A stretch of 22,480 nucleotides of DNA from Amphimedon queenslandica (GCF_000090795.2 NW_003546628.1:1-22480); one strand, 5' to 3'; shown: positions 11,798 to 21,264, numbered from the stretch's first letter. Notes: generated by a model from the letters alone, not told the origin. Numbers and translations are program-made.

Positions 11798-12398
11798 TCC
11801 TTGTTAAACTGTAACAATAAAAGTAAAATAATGTTAAATTAAAACAGGTCACAGTAACCATAGACCCTTTTACAGTAACTGACAGTAGATCTATATAGAC
11901 TAATCTATAGAGGCTATATCTCTATGGCTATACCGGCGAGTGCTAGATTATTATCACAATAATTATGAATATTATTATGATTCATAAAAAATGGATAAGA
12001 ATTAAGCAGGCTGCCCCGAGGGAAAGAAAGAGAGCATCTCCATAATTATTGAAGCTAGATCATGCCTTTTGGTTTTATGTACTTTTAAAAACATAACTTA
12101 CAAAATAAAAAAGAATGTCAACCAAGAGCTATAGATAGAGCAAGACCATGATTCAGCCTTGGATTTCGGAGATCTACTCCTTTGATTAGCCTAAATCTGT
12201 CGAGTCATTGTTAGGGCGTGGCTCCAGAAGTAGATCTATTAGCATCGCATAGATAACTTCATAGATAACAGTGTAGATCTCAAAATAAACATTTTTATTA
12301 GCTAGATAGCATTCTGCTTATTCAACAATGAATGCTACAAATTATTAACAAATTGAAATTGCATAAAAATAGATTTATTATTGATGTTACAGTATTGT
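11798..12398 (-). promoter_or_regulatory. Intergenic region between gene A and gene B
   Basis: About 600 bp holding the gene A 3' UTR and the gene B promoter/5' UTR. A pyrimidine-containing acceptor ending GTTACAG lies just before the gene B ATG, and a GTAAGT donor is at 12101-12096, so a non-coding first exon of gene B may sit near 12100-12200. The hexamer AGATCT occurs four times (about 11888, 12172, 12234, 12275). No coding frame is apparent. Confidence 0.4.
12374..12379 (-). promoter_or_regulatory. Candidate poly(A) signal of gene A
   Basis: AATAAA on the minus strand about 20 bp after the gene A stop. A second copy lies at 12294-12299. This supports gene A ending here rather than continuing into gene B. 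Confidence 0.5.
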
Positions 12399-15300
12399 TT
12401 ACATCCTTGATAGTAAGTCTTCATCAAACTGATGAGAATCACTTTCTTCATCACTCACATTGATCATTTCTTCATCTTCATACTTTCTAAACTTTTCATT
12501 TCTCTTAGGAGGTGTTTCTGTATTAAAATTATATAAAATTGTACTATGAATAAAATTATACCTTTGAGACCACATTTGACGGCACTTGCATATGACATTG
12601 TGGAAGGACTGTTTTGTCTCTGTAGTGACGGTTGTCGTTTTAAACATGAAACCAAAGATTGGGTGGCTTGAACTGGAGATGCAACCATTGTCCTTTTAGA
12701 AGATGAAAACATGGATGAATGAGTTCTTTGACCATTGGCATTTTTAGACTGTTTCATAGCTGTAATAAAAGTCATTCTAAGATCATCTAAAACTTTGCCT
12801 CTTTGCTTTAGGCAAGACTTTTGAAAATAAATAGTATTCTTTTCAAAGCACTGTTTTAAATATTCTCTCCAGCAATGCCGACGAGAGTTTCCAGTGCCAG
12901 CCTCTATTTTCAAAAGCATATATGGATTACCAACTGCTACTACAAGTGATTGTGCTCGGCTGATTGCAGTGTTAAAAACAAAAGGATTGCAAAGACTTTT
13001 TAAAGGATCTTTGCTTTTCCCATTACTTTCAAGAGGCTCACTTGTACTCAAAAAAACTGCTTTGCACTCATGTCCTAAACATAATATAATTATATAGTTT
13101 AAGAACCAAAAAGCCACACGTACCTTGTATCAAATATGTTGGCAAAACTTTGATTTTTGCAAATGGTCCTTTGAGTTTTTCTCGAATAACATTAACCTAT
13201 GCAGTAATGGTAACTTAACATGTAATTTACAGCATAAAATACCTGGCTTCTTGTGGGTGCAATAATACTCAACTCAGAAAAATCCCAATCATTTTTCTTG
13301 TAATAATTAACTTGGCCCAAAACTGCAATAGCTTCAGTTTCAAACGTGGCCTCCTGAGGAGCTCTAATTATGCTGTCGACATCACTGCAATAGAAAACAA
13401 ATGGAAAAGATGTTTTGTGATGAAGCTTTATTGGAAGCTTTGTGGTAATTGGCTCATCATAAAAAATACTTGACAAAAAGAGAACTATTGACTTGTTGGA
13501 ACGATAGTTGTCAGTGAGTTTATTAAGATAAGAACTTGCAGAATCACCATTCTTACTATAGTGCTGCTCTAACCGCTCAAGGAGTGAGACAGCTAATCCA
13601 TTCTCATGAGCTTGATTTCCCAAAACTTCAAGAGCTGGTCCAACCTATTAATGTAAGTTGAATATGAATCTATGCACTGATGATTGTAGTTCTTACCTGC
13701 TTCCGATCACCAGCTATGACAATTTTAGCATCATTGGTTGCTAAACAAAGTGGAGCAACAGCTTCTGGTTCTCTGACTTGAGCTGCTTCATCAAGCAATA
13801 CATGTGTAAAAAATTTTGTATTTTTGAAGGCATTAAGCAACTGAAGTGATGTCATGTATGTCGTAACTACTACTAAAAGCCTTTCATTCAAATACATTCC
13901 CTGCTGAACTTCTTTGCGAAAAGTCGAAAGATTACGAAAATGTTCATTAAATGGTGAATGCTTGTCAAATAAGCCTCTTGTTACTCTAACTATTTTGACA
14001 TATTTTCTCCACAACTCATCATTACTCCAAACCTGATGCAAATACTTCGTAATATAAATTTGTGTTGAGGCTGGGTGATGGGCACATATCAAAATACGAG
14101 TTGTTTTATTTGATGTTAGCCCTTTATCAATAAACTCAAAAGCCGATCGTGCTAATACTCTGGTTTTACCACAACCAAAAGGGCCAGACACAAGAATTGG
14201 AACATTTGAAGATGCTGATACAATGGAATCAAGTGCAACTAATTGGCATTCTTCATTGACTTCTAACCATTTGTGCTTGCATTCACCTCTTAAATGAGAC
14301 ATATCAATCGGTTGAAATGCTTCTTTTCTAGGCAAAAGCTTTTGAATGACGTGATCAGAAAGATTCACAACTGCTTTATGCAATGAATTGAAAAAACCAT
14401 GTTTGACTTCAAATTCTACATTAAAAACTCCACTTTTACTACTATCGAGCATTTTCTTTAACTCCTTTATGTCATTGTCAGAAAAAGAAATGTATAATTT
14501 CTTGCTTGTCGTGCTGTAATTGAAGCTCAATATATTTGCCCGGCAAATATCTCTCTCATTTTGACGATCAACAAAAACTAAGCATTCACTAGACTGTGTT
14601 GCATAACCAATTCGATCACTTGAAATGCCATTTAAGTAGCCCACATTATGAAGATTTTCATACGAAAATTTTGGTAACAAAATACGCCCTTCAAAAATGA
14701 ATTCATAACGACCATCACATCTGCAAATAAAATTATAAAATTTATATCATAATGAACCTGTATGTCTACCTTTTTGTGAGCAAATTGATGTGTTCCATTT
14801 CTTCAAAGCAAAGGAGATTGTAGAATTTATCTTGATAGTTATCTGCAGTGAGATCAGCTTCAAGAGTTTCATCTTTTAAAGTAGTCCGGTGTAACCTATC
14901 CTTAAACTTTGTCTTCCATGCATTGTAGGTATGATAACTGTCTCGCCTGTTAACAGAAAATCTGATGACTTGTCGAGGATCATAAATCAAAGGGGTTTGT
15001 GGTGACTGTTGTGGTATAACTGGAGTAGGATTACTGACATCAAACAATACTCGTATCTAAATATAAAAAAATTATTTTGATATGACTGCATATGCCTAAA
15101 TAATTACTTGTCGGCTTGTTGGAGGTAGGTTGCCTGCTACATGTACATAATTTAGAACATAAATTATTAACAATGGACATACTTCGTTTTGTCCGATTCA
15201 ATTCGTGATTCCAAGCCATTTTTTCAAGTTCACTGTGAGCAAAAGTGCACTTTTCTCCCTTGCACCACTCTCCATTACATAATGCAAATCCTCCATTAAG

Positions 15301-17450
15301 ACTAAGCTGAGGCATTGGTCGAATTTGATGCATCATGTGATAGTCTTCATCCCAAGTGACAGTGACTATTGGATAGACTCCATCATGTAAATCAGTATTG
15401 AAACACATGTCATCCAATAAATCTTCACTGGTGGGATTTGATAGCATGCACAAGTGGCACACCTCATGAATTCCTTTAAAAAATTAGAATAATACAAAAA
15501 AAATTACATACCTCTGTGGCGTTGTATTTTCTGGAGCCATGCTTCATTTTCCATAACTACTGGCATTCTCTCTATTTTTTAATTAATTTTTTTAACAACT
15601 CAAAACATAATACTTACGTCTCTCATTTGTAGTAGTAGATTTAGGATCAACAGAACTACAATATCCAGGATCAGAACAAGGAATGGAACCCAAGTCAGTA
15701 GATCTAGTTTTTGAAGTTATTCCAGTTGATACTGAGCCAGTGACACCTGATGAGCCACTCAGCACAGACTGTTTGTCATCAGTTTCTATTTATTCACAAT
15801 GTCACTTAGTTATTATGTTTATCTAAAGTTAACTTGCCATTTGTTGGTGCTTCAGCAATATTCGAGGTAACCACCTATGACAAAATGATAATTGTTATTA
15901 CAAATATCATAACAGTTACCTCCTCCTCCTCCTCTCTGATAAATTCTTCATGATTGCCACATTTCACACTAAGGATCATCCATTCCATATTGCGTATTTC
16001 ACTAATAGCTTCAAATGGGAGAGGAAAAAGTTGTGATACTTCTTCTGGAACTAGAAAACAAAGCTCGACACATCCTTCCTTGATAGTTGTTAAAATCACA
16101 GCATAAGATTTAACTTCAAGAAGCCGTGCAAATCTGCTTTGGATTTTTGGAATCTCAGTAGCTTTTTCTTTTCTCATTTTATCAGATAGCTTAATGGAAA
16201 ATTGTGCAAAACCTTTTATTTTGTCAGGATTATGAATTGAAGAAGGCATTTCGTAGGTGTGCCTGGTTAAAAACTTTGCTAATTTTAGCTCATATTCTTT
16301 GATCATCAACTTTTCGTCTGCATTTCCAAATTTTTTCATTAAAATATCAAACAGCTGAATATTGAACCATGACCAAGCGGAGGTCATGGTGATAAACAGG
16401 TCAGAAATAGATTCAGCATCTTTTATTTTTTCAGCAAATGGAATTGAACTTGTTGACTTAGCATCAATTGTTGAACGAGCTTTGACACTTTCCAAAGAAC
16501 AAAGAAACACTTTTATGCTTTCAAGGCTAACATTTCTTGTTAAGAAAGAATCCGAGATATCTGTAACTAAAGAACTAAATTCCAGGTCTATGTTATCAGC
16601 TTCAGTATTAAGCTGGTCAATCAATTCCATCTGTGCATATCGTTCAAGCTTTGAGGTATCAAGCAGAGGAAATCTATTGCTTTTTCCAGGACTTTTACAG
16701 CCTATTGTGCCTGTAAGGAATTGATCAATTGTGCATTCCCCACAACCACAAATAAAGGTAATTGTTTCAACGCTGGCAGTGCCACTGGTTTCAGTTGTTT
16801 GTGATCGAACATCACCTAAATAGTTACTTATAACTTCATGTAGACAAGTTACGGCTATTTTACTTTGATCATCATCATCTGCAAATGTAACTTTATGCCC
16901 AGTTTGATGAATCAGATCATCATTCTAATTTTTAAAATGAGACTTAATATGCTACCAAAATTACTTTTATGATTACTTTGTCGTGATCATTCTTCTCATG
17001 ACCTACATCAACTAAATATTAAATTTTGAAAGTAACTTTTAACACAATTACCTTTTCTATTCCTTTTCTGCACTATGTCAAGTACCTTACGCACAACTAA
17101 AACACCAGCCTTTGATTGATAAAGACCGTAAATGAATTCCAAATAAGTAACTCCTTGATTCACTAAATGGTCAAGGAGCAAAATAATTTTGTCTGTCATA
17201 ATATCTGGGCTGCTCTTGATTTCTTTCAATTTATGCATGTCCACATTCATATGTGTCCCAAACTCAAACCAGTTATCATCAAGAATCTTAATAAAATCCT
17301 GCACATCAGAAATTTCCACTTCAAGGTGGCTCCCAGCAAGGTCTCTCATATCTAGTTCCTGCCTGTAAAGATCAAGGACACCTAAAAGAAGAGTATAGCT
17401 AAGTCTTATTGAACAATAATATCCTTACTCTCCATTGCCTCCCTTTCCAT
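12399..17450 (-). CDS. Gene A: death domain - Cys-rich/helical module - CCCH zinc finger - SF1 helicase protein, 1464 aa
   Basis: Spliced minus-strand gene. Exons: 17450-17429, 17381-17052, 17011-16977, 16924-15920, 15874-15838, 15785-15618, 15571-15512, 15473-15183, 15136-15108, 15056-14770, 14720-13697, 13644-13243, 13196-13124, 13074-12562, 12517-12399 (TAA 12401-12399). All introns are 38-52 bp; the one after 15838 uses a GC donor (GCAAGT). The ATG at 17450 is the first in frame after an upstream TAA. Domain order: death domain (about 20-112), Cys-rich/helical module (about 180-450), Ser/Thr-rich spacer (465-535), CXXC (558, 561), CCCH finger (618, 623, 628, 632), SF1 helicase (about 756-1320), Ser-rich then acidic tail (1350-1464). 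The helicase belongs to the UPF1/MOV10/HELZ group, which act on RNA. A death domain normally recruits other death-fold adaptors in the cytoplasm. Together they suggest an RNA sensor or signalling helicase; that function is inferred. The exon chain is well supported; the first small exon is the least certain. Confidence 0.85.
12562..15056 (-). other. Gene A UPF1-like SF1 helicase core (residues about 660-1330)
   Basis: The core starts with the HELZ/MOV10-type lead-in (L-T-x-D-N-Y-x-x-K-F...LL...EE) in exon 15056-14770, then an R-C-D-G-R-Y segment. Motifs in order: Walker A GPFGCGKTR (934-942), Walker B DEAAQ (1065-1069), motif III GDRKQ (1092-1096) followed by VGPALEVLG, motif IV NYRS with FLSSIFYD, then GHECKAVFLST and FNTAISRAQSLVVAVGNP for motifs V-VI. 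Every ATPase motif is intact, so an active ATP-driven translocase is expected. DEAAQ is the standard UPF1-family form. SF1B relatives move 5' to 3' on RNA; polarity here is inferred. Confidence 0.88.
15183..15473 (-). other. Gene A CCCH-type zinc finger exon (HELZ-like)
   Basis: The exon begins with a CHLC motif (C558, C561). It later carries CNGEWCKGEKCTFAHS, a C-x4-C-x4-C-x3-H finger (C618, C623, C628, H632), followed by E-L-E-K-M-A-W. A CCCH finger ending in CTFAHS and followed by an acidic/aromatic stretch is typical of the HELZ and HELZ2 helicases, where it lies just N-terminal to the helicase and contributes to RNA binding. The C-x4-C-x4 spacing is shorter than in many CCCH fingers, but all four ligands are present. 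Confidence 0.75.
15920..16924 (-). other. Gene A Cys-rich plus helical module (residues 130-464), function unknown
   Basis: This 335-codon exon holds a compact cysteine motif, CGCGEC (C187, C189, C192, with C204 after), then a long helical region, then an alpha/beta-looking end containing IKEGCVELCFLVP (about 410-422) and a run of five Glu at the exon edge. From memory, the same order (CG-C cysteine cluster, helices with an aromatic-rich W..FN segment, then an EEG-type hydrophobic strand) occurs in many uncharacterised sponge, coral and mollusc proteins, often beside death domains. I know no accepted name. The clustered Cys could bind zinc. Its place between a death domain and a helicase suggests regulation or oligomerisation, but nothing in the sequence proves it. 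Confidence 0.6.
17052..17450 (-). other. Gene A N-terminal death domain (residues about 20-112)
   Basis: Exons 1 and 2 encode a compact, mostly helical region. It shows the death-domain pattern: a helix ending in W45, then F-x-F-G at 46-49, an amphipathic stretch with L59/I62, a hydrophobic LLLDHL helix (75-80), and G84 to L94 followed by a last helix (about 100-112). W45 followed by the short gap to the glycine matches the W..LG signature of animal death domains. Such domains form homotypic complexes in receptor, NF-kB and caspase pathways. A CARD or DED is the main alternative, since all share the six-helix fold; the W..(L/F)G motif favours a death domain. No transmembrane segment or signal peptide is visible, so a cytoplasmic location is likely. 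Confidence 0.7.
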
Positions 17451-17486
17451 TGCTCTAGCTATAACTATAACCACCCCTTATACTTT

Positions 17487-17496
17487 CCTTATAAGG
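17487..17496 (-). promoter_or_regulatory. CArG-box-like element / TATAAGG upstream of gene A
   Basis: CCTTATAAGG is a perfect palindrome fitting the CC(A/T)6GG binding site of SRF-type MADS factors. It lies about 37 bp upstream of the gene A ATG, on either strand. It contains TATAAGG, so it could instead act as a TATA box. Function is inferred from sequence only. Confidence 0.35.
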
Positions 17497-17529
17497 TATA
17501 TTTACATTCCAAGCGGCACACACGACAAG

Positions 17530-17580
17530 TTGGTTATGATAATCATAACCAATATATCTTGCGTGGCCTGAAATCAGGCC
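17530..17580. promoter_or_regulatory. Two adjacent perfect palindromes upstream of gene A
   Basis: TTGGTTATGAT and its exact reverse complement flank a single A (17530-17552). GGCCTGA and TCAGGCC flank AA at 17565-17580. Both lie 80-130 bp upstream of the gene A ATG. They could be dimeric transcription-factor sites, hairpins in a 5' UTR, or remnants of a small inverted-repeat element. Confidence 0.4.
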
Positions 17581-18735
17581 AATAAATACACTTAAAGTTT
17601 AATGACTATGCCAACCTTCAATAAACATGTTTTCAACTAAATTAAAATAAGATATTGAAAAAGATGACATATGACTATATGTGATATGACAAAGATGATA
17701 TAGATGACACATAAAGACTATAATGCTAAATGTAATAAACATACGCTTTACTCAATCACAGAATAAGAATAATCAGTAAGCAACAATCAAACCAGTACTG
17801 TAACTAGGTATAACCTGCTCTATCCCAGATAAGATGACACTATAAATTCTAGTTCTATTATGCTTGTTTGTGATATATTATGTTTACAAATGCTTTCACC
17901 ATATATGGGAACTGCTATTCTACTCATGTACATGTATTGTATAAGTATAAGCATTGAAATTACTGGTACTTTCATGTCTACTAATAATAACAAGCATGCT
18001 TGCAATGATACAAAACAAATAACATTGTCATGTTTTGCTGACAGTATCCTTATGGTTGCATGCTACACAAAATTTTAAAATAAAAGTTTGTTCAGAAAAT
18101 ATGCAATTACCAGTACCAATTATACACAGTGCTTACTTAGGTACAATGGAAGGACACAAGTTTTAAAAAGATTCTTATTACAATACTGGCTTCTTTAACA
18201 GGGCCGGCCCTGCTTAAAGTCAGAAAGTGTCCAACAAGTGATCAAGTCTAGCCTTAAAAGCCCTGGCTAGCATCATTTTATGGTATGCATCTCAACAAAA
18301 GTACCTGTATATAATCAATATAGTTACTAATCTACAAGTTAAACTTAATGCACATTACCATTTGCCTATACAGCACTTATGACTGCATCACATAGAACTA
18401 CACATAATGTACCAAAATTAAGTACATGATATTAATAGGCATTACATTGGCGATTGCATAACCAGAATCATTAAATAACAATTATGCCCACCTCACTTAA
18501 AATAATTGTGAAAAATTCAAGTACAATTTATTACGACTGATACATGTCACTTTCATAATTATATTTTAGTGTTTGCCAGGCTACAAAGCGTTGCTACAAA
18601 AAGTTGCTCCGCTGAAGCCAATGAACCATCTGATCTTTGTACATGTATATGCATAAATTATACTCAAATTCTCAAATAGCATGCTCCATGAGCTAACAAG
18701 CACTGCAATTGTACGTGTAGATGTATGCATGGCTT

Positions 18736-19090
18736 TTGAAGCAACTTCAAAATTTCATAACAAAATACAATTTTGATTACATCAGCTCAAACTTTCTATG
18801 CAAAACTAACATGTATATGTATCAAAAAGTTATAAAAAGTTCCAAATTCTCTGTTAGCCACTTTATAAAATTTGGCCAAAAATTGTAATTTGTCCATTGC
18901 AAATATTGAGTGACTTCAAAAATTCATAATTTTTATCAGAATCAGCTCAACTTTCTATGCAACACAAGAACATGTACATAAATCAGACAAAATTATAAAA
19001 ACCGAAAATTCTCTCCAAGTAATTCTTGATCAGGGTTTCCCACATAACATGCTTAATGAGCTGAAAAGTACTGTAAATTGGGTTATATTC
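18736..19090. repeat. Degenerate tandem repeat, cluster 1
   Basis: Two diverged units about 165 bp apart share AGCTCAAACTTTCTATGCAA, an ACATGTA-rich stretch, TTATAAAAA, then AAATTCTCT, and end with a TTCAAAAATTCATAA-like segment. A flanking segment of the form CATGCT..ATGAGCT occurs on both sides (about 18680 and 19050). No coding potential. Confidence 0.5.
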
Positions 19091-19310
19091 AATGGTTCTA
19101 AAGAACAGAATGATGTTGGCAATTTTCATATTTATGCTGCCTATTTATCCCAATATAACATATTCAAAGGCAAAAGTATTAGCCATTCTAAATTTAGTAT
19201 GTCTCTATTAGTAATGCGGTAGCGTTACTAAGTAGGATTCACCCCTCCAAAAAATGGCTGCCACAACTTTTGCAGCCTTGTTATACAGATTGTGTGTATA
19301 AACTTAGTGG

Positions 19311-19752
19311 TAGGGCTTTGTACAATTTTTGCCTATTATGCTTTTGGGCACTACTCCAAATTCTGTCATTATGCTTTGAAATGAATCCAATTATGCTCAT
19401 TATTATGCTAATATTTTAAGCTTTGCTCAAATATCGACTATCAAGTTACATGTACATGCATCTGTTAAAATTGTAATAATGCCAGAATCTGAAAATGTTT
19501 CCAGTGATTTTGAGTCACTGGAAAATAGAATAATCTAAGTCATTGGACTCACCACACTTGTATAGGTGGGTACTAAGCAGTCAGGTTGTTGTACTAGTAC
19601 ATTGTACCACCTGCCATATTAAATTGAAATCATGTGGTCAGGGGTATACAATGTAGGGCTAGAAATTTTGACCCATAATGCTCCAATAATGCCAGCATAA
19701 TAACTTGCCCTATTATGCTCCAAATTATGCTAGCATAATTTGCCTAGCCCTA
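19311..19752. mobile_element. 442-bp non-autonomous hAT-like element with 8-bp target duplication
   Basis: Starts TAGGGCTTTG and ends with the reverse complement of TAGGGCTAGG. It is flanked on both sides by the identical 8-mer CTTAGTGG (19303-19310 and 19753-19760). An 8-bp duplication is the hallmark of hAT superfamily insertion. The interior is rich in ATTATGCT repeats and has no transposase. A TAGGGCTAG at 19653 may mark a nested or duplicated end. Confidence 0.75.
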
Positions 19753-20504
19753 CTTAGTGGCTAACAGTTATACCACCTCAGGCCATAACCCATCCCCAAT
19801 GTATCAACTAGGACAAATTATGAGGCTTCAAATGAAATAAATATTATTATTGTATATGTCTGACTTAGAGATCAAAGGAATATCAATGGTGATAAACAGA
19901 TAGAGCATAAAGAGCAAGAGGAGAGTAGCAATATCACATTGTTTCTTCCATAGAAATGCATGGGAGAAAAGAGGCCCGGTGCAACATATGATTTATCGCC
20001 ACTCTGACATCAATTTGGAGCAGTATGAGTCATACAGCTCCAAACTGAGCAGGGAGTTGAACTTTGACTTTTCAGGTTCAATAGTGAACATATACCGGTA
20101 GGTCAGAAGTTCCAAAAAAATTTTGATCATGAATCAAAAATGAATCACGATCACACTAGCTCCACTCTGATGAAGCAATAGCTATAAGCAGAGGGAGCGC
20201 TTGATTGATCATCAAGTCAAGTCATAGATAATAAAGTAAATCAGGTCTCGTTACTAAAAATACTGCACTTGACCTCAAGCTTGTGCTAATAAATCAGATA
20301 GCACATGCAGCCCCATGTATTAACTACTACTTAATACTTATATACATGTACATGAGCACTAGTGCAAGTACTTTCTATGTACATGTATGAGTGTATATGT
20401 GTTAAATGTACATGCACTTATTTCATATGTGTTAACTCAATTACCTTAACACAAAATAAGCCAGATTTATGGTATTACATAGTCTACAGTATAGCAACTT
20501 TAAA
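19753..20504. other. Gene-free spacer with a near-perfect palindrome and ACATGT-rich tract
   Basis: TTTGGAGCAGTATGA and TCATACAGCTCCAAA (20014-20044) form a 15-bp inverted repeat with one mismatch around one base. TACATGTA/GTACATG motifs cluster at 20340-20415. No gene is seen. Confidence 0.45.
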
Positions 20505-20940
20505 AATGAAATTTTGAGCTCAAACTTGCTACACACATGCATAAAAATGAAAAGTTCTCTCGTTGTTATTTTTCGTGAAATTATCTGAAGACCAATTCTA
20601 TAGTACAAGGACTTTTGCCCAATTTTTGAGTAACTATAAATTTTTCAAAAAATAAAACTTTGGTCAGAAATCAGTTCAAACTTACTAAACAAAATAAAAA
20701 TGTACATGTTCAGATTTCTCTCCATGCAGTTCTAGTCATTTTGGAAAAAATTTGGCCAAAGACCTAGTACAGGGTCTTGGCAAGATTTTTGAATAATTTT
20801 AAAATTTATTTCAAAAATTCAAATTTTATTGGAATCATCTAAAATTTCCACACAGCACATAAACTTGTACATGTATATCTCATATGAATAAAAAAATTAT
20901 AAAAATTGAAAATTCTCTCCTAGAAATTTTTGAAAAAATG
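20505..20940. repeat. Degenerate tandem repeat, cluster 2
   Basis: Three more diverged units of about 155-165 bp, starting near 20515, 20665 and 20830. Each has a CAGCTCAAACTT-like start, an ACATGTACA core, a TTCTCTCC block and a TTTGGCCAAAGACC-like or related segment. Same family as cluster 1, separated from it by about 1.4 kb that includes a hAT-like element. Confidence 0.5.
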
Positions 20941-21056
20941 CCCTGGTATTTATTATTTTGTCAAATCTTGTAGCAACTTAAAATCCACTGATAAGAGTCT
21001 GCATAAGCACTGTGTCAAAACTCTGTGGGAAACCCTAATGTAAGCATAAAAGCATT

Positions 21057-21264
21057 TACCGTATAACACTTTATTTTGGCGGTGCTTTATTTTGGTGATT
21101 TTGCTGTAAAATTGTAATTGGCGGTTTTTAATTTGGCAATTTTTGTGTACACGTGCATTACTGAGCATGCACATTAATGATTGGCAGTTTCAATATTGGC
21201 GATTCTGCTTGCAAACCGCCAATCGCCAAAATAAAACTCCGCCAAATTAAAGCGTTATATGGTA
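21057..21264. mobile_element. 208-bp MITE-like element with ~43-bp terminal inverted repeats
   Basis: The left end TACCGTATAACACTTTATTT and the reverse complement of the right end (TACCATATAACGCTTTAATT) match with few differences and continue through TTTGGCGG...TTTATTTTGG.GAT. No transposase frame. TA at both extremes may be the target site. A short frame across it (21174-20953) is taken as chance. Confidence 0.65.

Larger units (their letters stand above)
17451..18735. other. Upstream flank of gene A, no gene seen
   Basis: Apart from the sites near the gene A start, no credible coding exon is seen. CAGGGCCGGCCCTG at 18199-18212 is a 14-bp perfect palindrome resembling the terminal bases of some hAT elements. 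No partner end was found. Confidence 0.4.

Noticed and set aside
11797..12399. Genes A and B as one continuous gene of three helicases plus RNB
   Set aside because: Gene A's last exon ends in an in-frame TAA with AATAAA about 20 bp later, and gene B has its own ATG preceded by an in-frame stop. Direct splicing of the gene A penultimate exon (phase 1) to the second exon of gene B (phase 0) would break frame.
17820..18078. Overlapping 61- and 72-codon frames on both strands upstream of gene A
   Set aside because: Low-complexity hydrophobic translations, no splice-linked partner, no domain; likely chance.
18199..18212. CAGGGCCGGCCCTG as a complete hAT element
   Set aside because: Only one short palindrome is present; no second terminus or target duplication was found nearby.
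19311..19752. Repeated ATTATGCT units as a CRISPR or satellite array
   Set aside because: Spacing is irregular and the repeats are bounded by transposon ends with an 8-bp target duplication.
20953..21174. 73-codon minus-strand open frame
   Set aside because: It overlaps a MITE terminus, has Lys/Gln-rich composition typical of AT-rich noise, and lacks any domain.
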